Assembly: GCA_017410455.1 (NCBI GenBank)
Contig: JAFQQT010000017.1
Location: 172,568-236,567, forward strand
DNA from: Clostridia bacterium
GTDB taxonomy: Bacteria; Bacillota; Clostridia; Christensenellales; Aristaeellaceae
Direction: 5' to 3'
DNA: 64,000 nucleotides
The notes under the pieces were generated by a model that made no database searches, was not told the DNA's origin, and worked only from the letters and a program-made list of their open reading frames with translations. Below, in pieces: positions 23,320 through 33,146 of this stretch. The stretch's first letter is position 1. Each line of letters starts with the position of its first letter. The position numbers were made by a program, and so were the translations under genes.

Positions 23320-25575
23320 TTACATGGCCGCGTGGCAGGTGCGGGCGATGACGTCCAGCTGCTGCTCGCGGGTGAGGTCGATGAACTTGACCGCATAGCC
23401 GGACACGCGGATGGTGAAGTTGGCGTACTCCTCCTTCTCCGGGTGCTCCATGGCGTCGATGAGCTTCTCGCGGCCGAAGACGTTGACGTTCAGGTGATGG
23501 GCGGGGGACTCGAAGTAGCCGTCCAGCAGCTGCACGAGGTTCTCGATGCGCTCGGATCCGGAGTGACCGAGAGAGTCGGGGTTGATGGTCTGGGTGATGG
23601 AGATGCCATCCAGCGCCCAGGGGTAGGGGAGCTTGGCGGCGGAATTGAGGGAGGCGATGAGGCCATTCTGCTCCGCGCCGTAGGAGGGGTTCCCGCCGGG
23701 AGCCATGGGCGCACCGGCCTTGCGGCCGTCGGGGGTCGCGCCGGTGGCCTTGCCGTACACCACGTTGGAGGTGATGGTCAGGATGGACGTCGAGGGCTCG
23801 GAGTCGCGGTAGGTGTGCTGCTTCTTCACCATGTCGATGAAGGTCTTCAGCAGCCACTTGGCGATGTCGTCGGCGCGGTCGTCGTCGTTGCCGTACTTGG
23901 GGAAGTCGCCGGTGGTTTCATAATCGACCACGGTGCCGTCGTTCTCATCGCGGATGGCGCGCACTTTGGCATACTTCAGCGCGCTGATAGAGTCCACGCA
24001 GTGGGAGAAGCCCGCGATGCCCGTGGCGAAGGAGCGGCGCACGTCGGTGTCGATCAGCGCCATCTCGGCGGCCTCGTAGTAGTACTTGTCGTGCATGTAG
24101 TGGATGAGGTTCAGCGTGTTCACGTACAGGCCGGCCAGCCAGTCCAGCATGCGGATGTAGGCGGGCTTGACCTCGTCCCAGGTGAGGTATTCGCTGGTGA
24201 TGGGGCGGTAGGGCGGGGCGACCTGCTGCTTGCTCGTTTCGTCGATGCCGCCGTTGATGGCGTAGAGCAGGGCCTTGAGGAGGTTTGCACGCGCGCCGAA
24301 GAACTGGATCTCCTTGCCTGTCTGGGTGGCGGACACGCAGCAGCAGATGCTGTAGTCGTCGCCCCACACGGGCTTCATTACCTCGTCGTTCTCATACTGG
24401 ACGGAGGAGGTGGTGATGGAGATGTGCGCGCAGTAGCGGCGGAAGGCCTCGGGCATGTTGCTGGAGTAGAGGATGGTCATGTTGGGCTCGGGGGACGGGC
24501 CCATGTTCTCCAGCGTGTGGAGGAAGCGGAAATCGTTCTTCGTCACCAGCGGACGGCCGTCCAGGCCCGTGCCGCCCACGGCCAGCGTCGCCCACACGGG
24601 ATCGCCGGAGAAGAGCTGCTGATAGCTCTGGATGCGGGCGAACTTGACCATGCGGAACTTCATGACCATGTGGTCGACCAGCTCCTGGGCCTGCTCCTCG
24701 GTGATGAGGCCGCGCTCCAGGTCGCGCTCGACGTAGATGTCCAGGAAGGTCGCGATGCGGCCCACGGACATGGCGGCGCCGTTCTGGGTCTTGATGGCGG
24801 CGAGGTAGCCGAAGTAGACCCACTGGAAGGCCTCCTGTGCGTTGGACGCGGGCTTCGAGATGTCGCAGCCGTACTTTGCGGCCATGACCTTCATGTCCTT
24901 CAGGGCGTTGATCTGCTGGGTGATCTCCTGCCTCTGGCGGATGACCTCATCGGTCATGATGCCCGTGCCGCAGTTGGCGAAGTCCTTCTTCTTTTCGGCG
25001 ATCAGCACGTCGATGCCGTAGAGCGCCACGCGGCGGTAGTCGCCCACGATGCGGCCGCGGCCGTAGGTGTCCGGCAGGCCCGTGATGATGTGGCTCTTGC
25101 GGGCGGCGCGCATCTCGGGCGTGTAGGCCTGGAAGACCGCGTCGGAGTGGGTCAGGTGATACTCGGTGAAGATGCGCTGCAGCTCCGGGTCGGGTTCGTA
25201 ACCCGCCTGCTTGCAGCTGTCGATGGCCATGCGGATGCCGCCGAAGGGCATAAAGGCGCGCTTGAGGGGCTTGTCCGTCTGCAGGCCGACGACCTTTTCC
25301 AGGTCCTTCAGGTCCTCGGAGATGTAGCCCGGTCCGTGGGACACAAGAGAGGAGACGACATGCGTGTCCATATCCAGCACGCCGCCCTGAGCGCGCTCCT
25401 GCTTCTGCAGCTGCTGCAGCGCATCCCAGAGCCTGCTGGTCGCCTCGGTGGGCCCGGCAAGGAAGGATGCATCGCCGGTGTAGGGGTGGTAGTTATGCTG
25501 GATAAAGTCGCGGACGTTGACCTCGTCCTTCCACAGGAATCCATCAAAGCCGTTCCACTGCTCGAAATGATACAT
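23320..25575 (-). CDS. pflB: formate C-acetyltransferase (pyruvate formate-lyase)
   Basis: 751 residues. Glycyl-radical enzyme converting pyruvate and CoA to acetyl-CoA and formate, central to anaerobic fermentation. The active-site cysteine pair aligns with Cys412-Cys413 in YSICCCVSA; a third adjacent Cys (411) replaces the Ala of E. coli. The glycyl-radical loop is RVSGYAVKF with Gly726, 25 residues from the C-terminus. [21 protein letters not shown] is the conserved core. AGGAGG precedes the ATG. A promoter with an overlapping palindrome lies upstream. Confidence 0.97.
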   Translation of the reverse strand: MYHFEQWNGFDGFLWKDEVNVRDFIQHNYHPYTGDASFLAGPTEATSRLWDALQQLQKQERAQGGVLDMDTHVVSSLVSHGPGYISEDLKDLEKVVGLQTDKPLKRAFMPFGGIRMAIDSCKQAGYEPDPELQRIFTEYHLTHSDAVFQAYTPEMRAARKSHIITGLPDTYGRGRIVGDYRRVALYGIDVLIAEKKKDFANCGTGIMTDEVIRQRQEITQQINALKDMKVMAAKYGCDISKPASNAQEAFQWVYFGYLAAIKTQNGAAMSVGRIATFLDIYVERDLERGLITEEQAQELVDHMVMKFRMVKFARIQSYQQLFSGDPVWATLAVGGTGLDGRPLVTKNDFRFLHTLENMGPSPEPNMTILYSSNMPEAFRRYCAHISITTSSVQYENDEVMKPVWGDDYSICCCVSATQTGKEIQFFGARANLLKALLYAINGGIDETSKQQVAPPYRPITSEYLTWDEVKPAYIRMLDWLAGLYVNTLNLIHYMHDKYYYEAAEMALIDTDVRRSFATGIAGFSHCVDSISALKYAKVRAIRDENDGTVVDYETTGDFPKYGNDDDRADDIAKWLLKTFIDMVKKQHTYRDSEPSTSILTITSNVVYGKATGATPDGRKAGAPMAPGGNPSYGAEQNGLIASLNSAAKLPYPWALDGISITQTINPDSLGHSGSERIENLVQLLDGYFESPAHHLNVNVFGREKLIDAMEHPEKEEYANFTIRVSGYAVKFIDLTREQQLDVIARTCHAAM

Positions 25576-25641
25576 TGATTTGCCTCCTTACAGAGATGTG
25601 AAGCAAAGGCAGGGGGCGTCGGGCGCATGCCTGCAGGGGAT

Positions 25642-25670
25642 ATTCTATCACAATATGTTGTATATTGCAA
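25642..25670 (-). promoter_or_regulatory. promoter of pflB with an overlapping palindrome
   Basis: Minus strand: TTGCAA (25665-25670), 17-nt spacer, TAGAAT (25642-25647). The spacer contains CAATAT-N5-ATATTG and a TTGTGA half-site that resembles half of a Rex operator. Redox control is plausible but unproven. Confidence 0.78.
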
Positions 25671-25860
25671 GATGGGGCAATACATTCTTTCGTTGGTGAT
25701 TGTGAAATCGCCTGATGAATGGCACTGTGGCGGAGGCGGCGCGATCCGGTTGGCGTGCTGCCGGAAATGACAAACGACGCCGCAATGGCGTGCTGTGCTG
25801 GCATGAAAGCGGCGGCGCGGGGGCATACTTTCCGGGAAAAACATCTCAGGGAGGTCGGGC

Positions 25861-27567
25861 ATGTTATCTGCGATCCTCATGTTGATACAGCTGACGGTCA
25901 CCATCGTTGTGGGGATATACTTCTTCCGGCAGCTGCGGAGCCAGCGCGCGCCATCGCAGGGAGAGGGCAGTCACAGCGCCCGGGAGATGGCGAAGCTGCA
26001 GCGCCTGCGGGCCATCCGCCTGGCAGAGCCGCTGGCTGAGCGCGTGCGGCCGGGCAAGTTCAGCGAGGTCATCGGGCAGGAGGAGGGCGTGCGGAGCCTG
26101 AAGGCGATCCTCTGCGGGGCGAACCCGCAGCATGTGCTCATCTACGGCCCGCCCGGGGTGGGGAAGACCTGCGCTGCCCGCCTGGCGCTGGAGGCGGCGC
26201 GGATGTCCCCGGGTACGCCCTTTGCAGCAGACGCCCCCTTTGTGGAGGTGGACGCCACCTGCGTGCGCTTTGATGAGCGCGCCATTGCCGACCCGCTGAT
26301 CGGCTCGGTGCATGACCCGATCTATCAGGGAGCGGGGCCCATGGGCGCGCAGGGCGTGCCGCAGCCCAAACCCGGCGCGGTGACGAAGGCCCATGGCGGC
26401 GTGCTCTTCCTGGATGAGATCGGCGAGATGCACCCGGTGCAGATGGGCAAGCTCCTCAAGGTGCTGGAGGATCGCAAGGTCATGCTGGAGAGCGCCTACT
26501 ACGACCCGGACATGACGGGGGTGCCCGCCTATATCCGGGATATTTTCCGCAACGGTCTGCCGGCGGATTTCCGCCTGATCGGCGCGACGACCCGCAGCCC
26601 GCAGGAGATCAGCCCCGCCCTGCGCTCGCGGTGCATGGAGGTGTTCTTCCGTGCGCTGACGGAGGATGAAGTCGCGCAGATTGCTGCCGGCGCAGCGGAG
26701 AGGGCGGGATTCGCCATGGCGCAGCAGCAGGCGCAGACCATCGGCCGCTATGCTGCCTGCGGGCGCGATGCGGTCAACATCGTGCAGATGGCGGCGGGCC
26801 TGGCGCAGATGGAAACGCGGCATGAGATCTCCGAAACTGACGTCGCCTGGGTGCTGAACAGCGGGCACTACGCGCCACGTCCGCCGCAGCGGGCGGAAAT
26901 GACCAGCCGCGTGGGCTGCGTGCACGGTCTGGCGGTCACCGGGGATCAGCAGGGGGCGCTCCTGGACGTGGAGGCCGTGGTCACGCCGGGTGAAGGGCGC
27001 GTGACGGTCACGGGCATCATCGAGGAGGAGGAGCTGGGTCAGGAGGGCCGGCGCATCCGGCGCAAGTCCACCGCCCGGGGATCGGCGGAGAATGTGCGGA
27101 CGATGCTGGCCGCCATGGGGCATCCCCTGGGCAAGCGGGATCTGCACCTGAACTTCCCCGGTGGCGCGCCGGTGGATGGCCCCTCGGCGGGCGTTGCCAT
27201 GGCGCTGGCGGCGCTGTCTGCCATGACGGGACAGGCTGTGGATGGCCGGGCTGCCGTGACGGGGGAGATCACCGTGCAGGGACGCATCTGCGCGGTGGGC
27301 GGCGTGGCGCAGAAGGTGGAGGCGGCCCGCCGGGCGGGGCTCACGCGGGTCTTCATCCCCCGGGAGAACGAGGGCGAGGCGCAGGCATCAGCGGGCGTGG
27401 AGATCGTTGGCGTGACGGCGTTTGCTGAAGTTGCCTCTGCGCTGCTCATGCCGGCGGAGAAAACGCCTGTGGAGCCTGCATCCCTGCGCGTGGCGCTGCC
27501 CCTGGCGGCGCAGGGGGAGGTGCGGCAACCCGCCAGCGCATCACCCCAGGCGGTCCAGACGCAATAA
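25861..27567 (+). CDS. lonB: membrane-anchored ATP-dependent protease LonB
   Basis: 568 residues; B. subtilis LonB is similar in size and lies in the same clpX-lonB-lonA-engB order. The N-terminal membrane anchor is at about 3-22 (AILMLIQLTVTIVVGIYFF). The AAA+ part has Walker [10 protein letters not shown] and Walker B GGVLFLDEIGEM with the LonB/RuvB-like insert before it. The C-terminal Lon protease domain holds the Ser-Lys dyad: Ser442 in DGPSAGV and Lys485 in GGVAQKVEAA, 43 residues apart as in Lon. It lacks the Lon substrate-binding N-domain. GGGAGG precedes the ATG. Confidence 0.94.
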   Translation: MLSAILMLIQLTVTIVVGIYFFRQLRSQRAPSQGEGSHSAREMAKLQRLRAIRLAEPLAERVRPGKFSEVIGQEEGVRSLKAILCGANPQHVLIYGPPGVGKTCAARLALEAARMSPGTPFAADAPFVEVDATCVRFDERAIADPLIGSVHDPIYQGAGPMGAQGVPQPKPGAVTKAHGGVLFLDEIGEMHPVQMGKLLKVLEDRKVMLESAYYDPDMTGVPAYIRDIFRNGLPADFRLIGATTRSPQEISPALRSRCMEVFFRALTEDEVAQIAAGAAERAGFAMAQQQAQTIGRYAACGRDAVNIVQMAAGLAQMETRHEISETDVAWVLNSGHYAPRPPQRAEMTSRVGCVHGLAVTGDQQGALLDVEAVVTPGEGRVTVTGIIEEEELGQEGRRIRRKSTARGSAENVRTMLAAMGHPLGKRDLHLNFPGGAPVDGPSAGVAMALAALSAMTGQAVDGRAAVTGEITVQGRICAVGGVAQKVEAARRAGLTRVFIPRENEGEAQASAGVEIVGVTAFAEVASALLMPAEKTPVEPASLRVALPLAAQGEVRQPASASPQAVQTQ

Positions 27568-27582
27568 TAATGAAGAAAACCC

Positions 27583-27610
27583 TTGCAAAAATGCGCTAAC
27601 CATGTATAAT
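27583..27610 (+). promoter_or_regulatory. promoter of lonA
   Basis: TTGCAA (27583-27588), 16-nt spacer, TATAAT (27605-27610), giving a leader of about 80 nt. Confidence 0.87.
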
Positions 27611-27698
27611 AGGCTTGCCGGATTCTGCATGTATCCGGCGTGACATGGAAAGGACGGGCGCGGCGCTTATGCCCTGGCCCGGACGATCAGGAGGCAAT

Positions 27699-30026
27699 AT
27701 GGCAAAGAAAAAGGCAATCCGCATGCCGGTGCTGGCGCTCAGGGGGCTGATGGTGTTCCCGTGCATGGTGCTGCACTTTGACGTGGGGCGCCCGCGTTCC
27801 GTGGCGGCTCTGGAGCATGCGATGACCACCGACCAGCGCATTTTCCTCACTGCGCAGCAGGATACCGATGTGGAAGATCCCGGGCTGGAGGATCTGTGCC
27901 GGGTTGGCACGGTGGCTGTTATCCGCCAGGTGATGAACCTGCCCGGCGACAGCCTGCGCGTGCTGGTGGAAGGCGAGCACCGCGCCACGCTGGAGCGGCT
28001 GACGCAGGAGGATCCCTGCTTTATGGGCGACGTGCGCCCGATGACGGAAACCTGCTCGGCCGATGAGGTCGAGGTCACGGCGCTGGTGCGCGCGGTGAAG
28101 GACTTCTTCGAGGAATACGGCCAGGCCAGCCAGCGGGTCAGCCAGGAGACGGTCAGCTCCATCCGCGAGGTGCAGGATGCGGCGCAGATTACCGATATCA
28201 TCGCCGCCAATGTCCTCAACCGGCTGGAGGACCGCCAGAAGGTGCTGGAAGAGACGGACGTTGCCGCCCGGCTGGACCTGCTGTGTACCATCCTGGCCCG
28301 TGAGATCGAGCTGGTGGGCGTGGAGAAGCAGGTGCAGGCCCGCGTCAAGAAGCAGATCGAGCGCAATCAGAAGGACTACTATCTGCGCGAGCAGGTCAAG
28401 GCCATCCAGACGGAGCTGGGCGACACCGAGGCCACGGACGTGGAGGAGCTGCGCACCCGCATGCTGCATACGCCGCTGAACGACGAGGCTCGCCAGAGGG
28501 TGGAGAAGGAGCTGGAGCGCCTCTCCCGCATGGCCCCTGGAACGCCTGAAGTCGGCATGGCCCGCACCTACATCGAGTGGATCCTCGACCTGCCCTGGGG
28601 CAAGGAGACGGCGGACAACCTCAGCCTGCCCCGCGCCCGCAGGGTGCTGGCGAAGGATCACTATGGCCTGGAGAAGGTCAAGGAGCGCATCGTCGAGTAC
28701 CTGGCGGTGCTGCAGATGAAGAAGGACATGAAGGGCCCGATCCTCTGCTTCGTGGGCCCTCCCGGCGTGGGCAAGACCTCCATCGTGCGGGCGATTGCCG
28801 CAGCGGTGGGGCGCAAGTTCGTGCAGATGTCCCTGGGCGGCGTGCGGGATGAGGCGGAGATCCGCGGCCATCGCCGGACGTACCTGGGCGCGATCCCTGG
28901 CCGCATTATCTCCGGCCTCAAGCAGGCGGGCAGCATGAACCCCGTCTTCCTCTTTGACGAGATCGACAAGATGAGCCACGATTACCGCGGCGACCCGGCG
29001 TCCTGCCTGCTGGAGGTGCTGGACGCGGAGCAGAACAACGCCTTCCGCGACCACTACCTGGAGCTGCCCTTCGATCTGAGCCGCGTGATGTTCATCACCA
29101 CCGCCAACAGCGTGGAGACCATCCCCGGCCCGCTGCTGGACCGCATGGAGATCATCGAGGTGCCCTCCTACACCGAGGAGGAGAAGCTTCAAATTACCAA
29201 GCGCCACCTGCTGCCCAAGCAGATCGCGGCCCACGGCCTGGCGGCGAAGTCCGTCAGGGCGTCGGACAAGGTGCTGCGCCTGCTGATCGAGGGCTACACC
29301 CGTGAGGCCGGCGTCCGCACCCTGGAACGCACGGTGGCCAAGGTGGTGCGCAAGGCGGCGGTCACCATGCTGGATGACGGGGTCGATACCGTCACCGTCA
29401 CCGGCGAGGTGCTGGGCAAGTACCTGGGCGCGGCCCGCTACACCCGCGAAAAGCCCGAGAAGGAGCCCCGCGTGGGCATCGTCAACGGCCTGGCCTACAC
29501 CACCGTCGGCGGTGAACTGCTGGAGGTGGAGTGCCTGACCATGCCCGGCAAGGGCGGCCTGCGCCTGACGGGCAAGCTGGGCGACGTGATGAAGGAATCC
29601 GCCGAGGCGGCCTTCACCTGGGTGCGCGCCCATTCCAACGAGCTGGGGCTGGCGGATGACTTCTACCGCGACCGCGACGTGCACATCCACGTCCCCGAGG
29701 GCGCGGTACCCAAGGACGGCCCCTCCGCCGGCGTCACCATGACGACCGCGCTGGTGAGCGTCTTCACCGGCATCCCCGTGCGCCAGGACGTGGCGATGAC
29801 GGGCGAAATCACCCTGCGGGGCCGCGTGCTGCCCATCGGCGGCCTGAAGGAGAAGACCCTGGCGGCCTACCGCGCCGGCGTCACGACCCTGATCATCCCC
29901 CGCGAGAATGAGAAGGACCTGGAGGAAGTGCCGGACTACGTGCTCAGCCAGTTCCGCATCGTCACGGCGGAGACCATCGAAACCGTGCTGGAAACGGCGC
30001 TTGTCCGCAGCCCCTTCATCGGATAA
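27699..30026 (+). CDS. lonA: ATP-dependent protease La (Lon)
   Basis: 775 residues. Cytoplasmic hexameric protease for damaged and regulatory proteins. N-domain (residues 1-190: [21 protein letters not shown]), helical linker, AAA+ with Walker [10 protein letters not shown] and Walker [13 protein letters not shown], and the peptidase domain with Ser676 ([10 protein letters not shown]) and Lys719 ([14 protein letters not shown]). The ATG at 27699 has AGGAGG 4-9 nt upstream; an in-frame upstream ATG at 27615 lies just after the -10 and adds 28 unrelated residues. engB follows 15 bp downstream. Confidence 0.97.
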   Translation: MAKKKAIRMPVLALRGLMVFPCMVLHFDVGRPRSVAALEHAMTTDQRIFLTAQQDTDVEDPGLEDLCRVGTVAVIRQVMNLPGDSLRVLVEGEHRATLERLTQEDPCFMGDVRPMTETCSADEVEVTALVRAVKDFFEEYGQASQRVSQETVSSIREVQDAAQITDIIAANVLNRLEDRQKVLEETDVAARLDLLCTILAREIELVGVEKQVQARVKKQIERNQKDYYLREQVKAIQTELGDTEATDVEELRTRMLHTPLNDEARQRVEKELERLSRMAPGTPEVGMARTYIEWILDLPWGKETADNLSLPRARRVLAKDHYGLEKVKERIVEYLAVLQMKKDMKGPILCFVGPPGVGKTSIVRAIAAAVGRKFVQMSLGGVRDEAEIRGHRRTYLGAIPGRIISGLKQAGSMNPVFLFDEIDKMSHDYRGDPASCLLEVLDAEQNNAFRDHYLELPFDLSRVMFITTANSVETIPGPLLDRMEIIEVPSYTEEEKLQITKRHLLPKQIAAHGLAAKSVRASDKVLRLLIEGYTREAGVRTLERTVAKVVRKAAVTMLDDGVDTVTVTGEVLGKYLGAARYTREKPEKEPRVGIVNGLAYTTVGGELLEVECLTMPGKGGLRLTGKLGDVMKESAEAAFTWVRAHSNELGLADDFYRDRDVHIHVPEGAVPKDGPSAGVTMTTALVSVFTGIPVRQDVAMTGEITLRGRVLPIGGLKEKTLAAYRAGVTTLIIPRENEKDLEEVPDYVLSQFRIVTAETIETVLETALVRSPFIG

Positions 30027-30041
30027 GACAGGAGAAATACA

Positions 30042-30695
30042 GTGGAAATCAAGCAAGCAGAATTCGTCACCTCCATGGTCAGCTACGGCGCTTTTGCCGG
30101 TAGGGGCCTTCCGCAGATCGCCGTGGCGGGCAAGTCCAACGTGGGCAAGTCCAGCCTGATCAACAAGCTGTGCAACCGCAATAAGCTCGCCAAGACCTCC
30201 GCCACCCCCGGCAAGACCAAGCTCATCAACGTCTTCCTGCTCAACCGCAGCTTTCACCTCATCGACCTGCCCGGCTACGGCTTCGCCCGCGTGGACAAGG
30301 CCGAAAAGGCCCGCTGGGGCAGGATGATGCAGGATTATTTCGAGAAGGCGGAGGAGCTGCGCCACGTCTTCTGCCTGGTGGACATCCGCCACGAGCCCAC
30401 CCAGGACGATATCAACATGAACAGCTTCCTGCGCCAGATGGGCATCCCCTTCACGGTGATTGCCACCAAGGCGGACAAGATCAGCCGCGCTGCCCGCTCC
30501 AAGCAGCTGGCCCCCATCTGCCGCGCGCTGATGGTGCAGCCCTGGGAGGTCATCTGCTGGTCCTCTGAGGATGGCACCGGCCGCGACAAGGTGCAGGAGC
30601 TGCTGGATCAGCTGCTGGCCGACCCGGTGGAGGAGGCGGAAGGCCCCTCCATGGAGGAGCTGGAGGAAGGCGCACCCATCCGCTACGAGGAGTGA
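30042..30695 (+). CDS. engB: ribosome biogenesis GTPase EngB (YsxC/YihA)
   Basis: 217 residues. Circularly compact TrmE-Era-type GTPase needed for 50S assembly. G1 AGKSNVGKSSL, switch region with TSATPGKT (G2), G3 DLPGYG, G4 TKAD, G5-like CWSSE. The C-terminus is acidic (EEAEGPSMEELEEG). GTG start with AGGAG upstream. It is co-transcribed with lonA, matching the B. subtilis lonA-ysxC order. Confidence 0.96.
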   Translation: MEIKQAEFVTSMVSYGAFAGRGLPQIAVAGKSNVGKSSLINKLCNRNKLAKTSATPGKTKLINVFLLNRSFHLIDLPGYGFARVDKAEKARWGRMMQDYFEKAEELRHVFCLVDIRHEPTQDDINMNSFLRQMGIPFTVIATKADKISRAARSKQLAPICRALMVQPWEVICWSSEDGTGRDKVQELLDQLLADPVEEAEGPSMEELEEGAPIRYEE

Positions 30696-30888
30696 CGCAC
30701 CCTTTGGTCGCCGCAGCATACCTTCCTATGGGGAGGGATGCGGATGCCGATGCGAACCATCGCGGTACACATGCCTGCGTTGTCCCGGCAGGAGGCGGCG
30801 ATGCTGGCCGCGCAGGAGCGTGGAGAACCTGTGGATAACCGCTGCGGCGCAACGATGGCCGGGCGCGCGCTGCTGACGCATGTGAAAA

Positions 30889-30916
30889 ACGCCCCCGCAA
30901 GGCGGAGGCGCACAAA
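30889..30916 (-). terminator. terminator of the CAP-domain gene
   Basis: Minus strand: CGCCTCCGC, CTT loop, GCGGGGGCG, then TTTTTC, immediately after the stop codon. Confidence 0.85.
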
Positions 30917-30919
30917 ACA

Positions 30920-31528
30920 TCAGCGGGCAAAGAGCTGCGTGACGTAAGCATGACCGTTTTCGTCCAGCGCCACGCCCACGCCCACGCGCTGCCAGTTGGC
31001 AGAGAGGATGTTACGGCGGTGCCCCTGGCTGGAAAGGAAGGCGGCCTGAGCTTTCTGCACCGTGGCATGGCGGGCGATGTTCTCTCCGCAGGCGGCGAAA
31101 TCGTAGCCCAGGCGGGTCAGCATCTCCCGCGCGGTGCCCCATGTGGGGGACTCGTGGGCGAAGTAATTCCCGTCAAGCATGTCCCGGCTTTTCATGCGCG
31201 CGATGCGCGAAAGTGCCGGATCGTGCTCCAGCGGCGGAAGTCCTGCAGATTTCCTGTCCTGATTCACCAAATTCAGCAGGATTTCCTCTTGCGCTGAGAG
31301 AGAATGCGTAGTATAATCATCACCCGTAGAGGAAAATGCTTCGGCTGGCGCGTTGGATGCGCCGGAAAGGCTCGGAGTGGCGCTGTGGTGCTTCCCGGGG
31401 GCGGTTGACGCCCACTGTGTGGCAGCGGCAGCGCGTCCGGGGGCAAACGCGTCCCAGGGCGTGGCGGCGTGGTGTGGCTGAGTGGCGATGAGGGCCATCA
31501 GCAGGCATACGGCGTATCTTCTTCGCAT
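30920..31528 (-). CDS. secreted CAP (SCP/PR-1, YkwD-like) domain protein
   Basis: 202 residues. Short signal peptide (RRYAVCLLMALIATQPHHA), then a Ser/Ala/Thr-rich spacer to about residue 75 and a CAP domain to the end. CAP motifs: EEILLNLVNQDRKSAGLPPL, HDPALSRIARMKSRDM, NYFAHESP (conserved His), CGENIA and the final GVGVALDENGHAYVTQLF. The GHRRNIL signature is present. Bacterial YkwD proteins are extracellular and associated with spores or the cell wall in some species; the biochemical role is unknown. A possible promoter (TTGACC, 18 nt, TACGAT) lies upstream. Confidence 0.92.
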   Translation of the reverse strand: MRRRYAVCLLMALIATQPHHAATPWDAFAPGRAAAATQWASTAPGKHHSATPSLSGASNAPAEAFSSTGDDYTTHSLSAQEEILLNLVNQDRKSAGLPPLEHDPALSRIARMKSRDMLDGNYFAHESPTWGTAREMLTRLGYDFAACGENIARHATVQKAQAAFLSSQGHRRNILSANWQRVGVGVALDENGHAYVTQLFAR

Positions 31529-31713
31529 GTGTGAATCCTCCGTGTGTATTCGGGGTGCAAACCCTGCACCTATCGTAATACGCCGGAGACCAACCGGTCA
31601 ATGGAATTGCCAGCCCTGTGCCAGAGCAATTCCTGCCAGCGGATATACCCAACCCTTGCAATCACAGAAGGATCCGGTGACCCCGGAACTGTTCATTGAG
31701 GAGGAATCCCAAG

Positions 31714-32112
31714 ATGATGTTTACCAAATGCCCCCGTTGCGAGCTGAACTACATCCTGGCCAACGAGCGCTACTGCAAGGTCTGCATGCGCGACATCAAG
31801 GGCGACGGCGCCCGCGAGGAGATCGAGATGTGCAGCATGTGCAACGAGAATCCGGCGCTGCCCGGGCGCGACATCTGCCTGTTCTGTCTCAAGGAGATGG
31901 ACGACCAGAGCGTTACTGCCGGCGGCGAGAACGCTGCTGATGGGGGCGAACCGGTGGATCCCCGCACGATCACCGGCATGGACGATGTTTCCTCCATGGA
32001 TGAGATCCCCGAGATCACCGCTGACATGTCTACCGGCGAAATGGACATCTCCTCCCTGGAGAGCATGCGCGAAGAGGAAGACATGGACGACGAGGAAGAG
32101 GAAGAGGTCTGA
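31714..32112 (+). CDS. small double zinc-ribbon protein with acidic tail
   Basis: 132 residues. Two Cys4 knuckles: CPRC...CKVC (residues about 6-29) and CSMC...CLFC (about 43-61), each fit to bind one zinc. The last 60 residues are acidic and disordered (EEEDMDDEEEEEV). The first ribbon resembles short flagellar-operon or transcription-factor-type ribbons, but I cannot name a family. The ATG at 31714 is chosen because GAGGAGG lies 8 nt upstream; the TTG at 31696 precedes that site. A metallophosphoesterase starts 17 bp downstream, so they form an operon. Confidence 0.8.
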   Translation: MMFTKCPRCELNYILANERYCKVCMRDIKGDGAREEIEMCSMCNENPALPGRDICLFCLKEMDDQSVTAGGENAADGGEPVDPRTITGMDDVSSMDEIPEITADMSTGEMDISSLESMREEEDMDDEEEEEV

Positions 32113-32129
32113 CGAAGGAGGGACCCCCT

Positions 32130-32861
32130 GTGAGGCTCTTTGCCATTGGCGACCTGCACATGCCCGGCGGCGATGACAAGCCGATGGATGTGTTCGGCGC
32201 CCACTGGACCGACCATGTGGCGCGCATCTTCGACAACTGGCGGCAGCGGGTCTCACCGGAGGATGTGGTGCTCATCCCGGGCGACGTTACCTGGGCGATG
32301 CAGCTGCAGGCGGCCGTGCCGGACCTGCAGGCCATTGGCAGCCTGCCCGGGCGCAAGCTCCTGTGCAAGGGCAACCATGACTACTGGTGGAGCAGCCTGA
32401 CGAAGATAAAGCAGGTGCTGCCCGAGGGCATGGAGGTCCTGCAGCACACCGTGACGGACATCGGGCCTGCGGTGGTGACGGGAACCCGCGGCTGGAGCTT
32501 CCCCGTGGAAGGGGAGTGCGCCGGCGATGAGGACGAGCGCATCCTGCAGCGGGAGCTGATCCGGCTGGAGCTGGGGCTGAAGGCGGCCTGCCAGGCGGCT
32601 GCAGGCCGGCCGGTGGTGGTCATGCTCCATTACCCGCCGCTCTACGATAACATCCGCGATACGCCCTTCACCCGCCTGCTCGCCGCCTACCCGGTGCACA
32701 CGGTGGTGTATGGCCACCTGCACGGCGCGGCCATTCATGCGGGCTTCCGGGGCATGCATGAGGGTATACGCTACATGCTGGTCTCCAGCGACAGCCTGGG
32801 CTTTGCTCCGGCAGAAATTCCGCTGGGGGAAGATGTGGCGCAGATTGCGCAAAATGAATAA
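32130..32861 (+). CDS. calcineurin-like metallophosphoesterase
   Basis: 243 residues, cytoplasmic. All five phosphoesterase motifs are visible: GDLHMPG (Asp, His), IPGDVTW, GNHDYWWSS, MLHYPPL and YGHLHGAA. The family hydrolyses phosphomono- or diesters using two metal ions. The HDYWW and YPPLY variants match a Firmicute group whose substrate is not defined. GTG start with AAGGAGG upstream. The terminator after it isolates it from mraZ. Confidence 0.9.
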   Translation: MRLFAIGDLHMPGGDDKPMDVFGAHWTDHVARIFDNWRQRVSPEDVVLIPGDVTWAMQLQAAVPDLQAIGSLPGRKLLCKGNHDYWWSSLTKIKQVLPEGMEVLQHTVTDIGPAVVTGTRGWSFPVEGECAGDEDERILQRELIRLELGLKAACQAAAGRPVVVMLHYPPLYDNIRDTPFTRLLAAYPVHTVVYGHLHGAAIHAGFRGMHEGIRYMLVSSDSLGFAPAEIPLGEDVAQIAQNE

Positions 32862-32897
32862 CATTTTGTCAAATTGCGGGGCAAAATGTCATAAAAG

Positions 32898-32927
32898 GCA
32901 TCCGACGATGAGTTGGATGCTTTTTTT
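32898..32927 (+). terminator. terminator before the dcw cluster
   Basis: GCATCCGAC, GATGA loop, GTTGGATGC, then seven Ts. Confidence 0.92.
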
Positions 32928-33060
32928 GTACCACAAATGGTGGTGACAGAAAAAACGTTCCCACAAGATGATGGGAAGATGTGACGATGCACAGAAAAGT
33001 TGTAACAAAGATATGAAGTTGGCCGATGAAAAACAAGTTGAATTTGAAGCCTTTTCCCAC

Positions 33061-33089
33061 TTGATTTTTGTTCGCGAGTAGGATATTAT
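33061..33089 (+). promoter_or_regulatory. promoter of mraZ / dcw cluster
   Basis: TTGATT (33061-33066), 17-nt spacer, TATTAT (33084-33089). It lies in an AT-rich 200-bp stretch that contrasts with the GC-rich genes around it. Confidence 0.78.
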
Positions 33090-33131
33090 GGTGTTGAGTG
33101 GTTTTGCGACCCTATTTTATGAATTATGTGG

Positions 33132-33146
33132 GGGTGAAGGTGGGTG
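33132..33146 (+). promoter_or_regulatory. probable MraZ-binding direct repeats over the mraZ start
   Basis: Two GGGTG words exactly 10 bp apart (33132-33136, 33142-33146). MraZ is known to bind spaced TGGGN/GGGTG-type direct repeats upstream of its own gene. Here the second repeat covers the GTG start codon. Confidence 0.55.

Noticed and set aside
21952-25578. 1208-codon plus-strand frame across clpX end, pflA and pflB
   Set aside because: Antisense to pflA and pflB and passes through non-coding repeats.
30738-30947. 69-codon plus-strand frame after engB
   Set aside because: Crosses a terminator hairpin and the end of the CAP gene. No recognised domain; the Shine-Dalgarno is weak.
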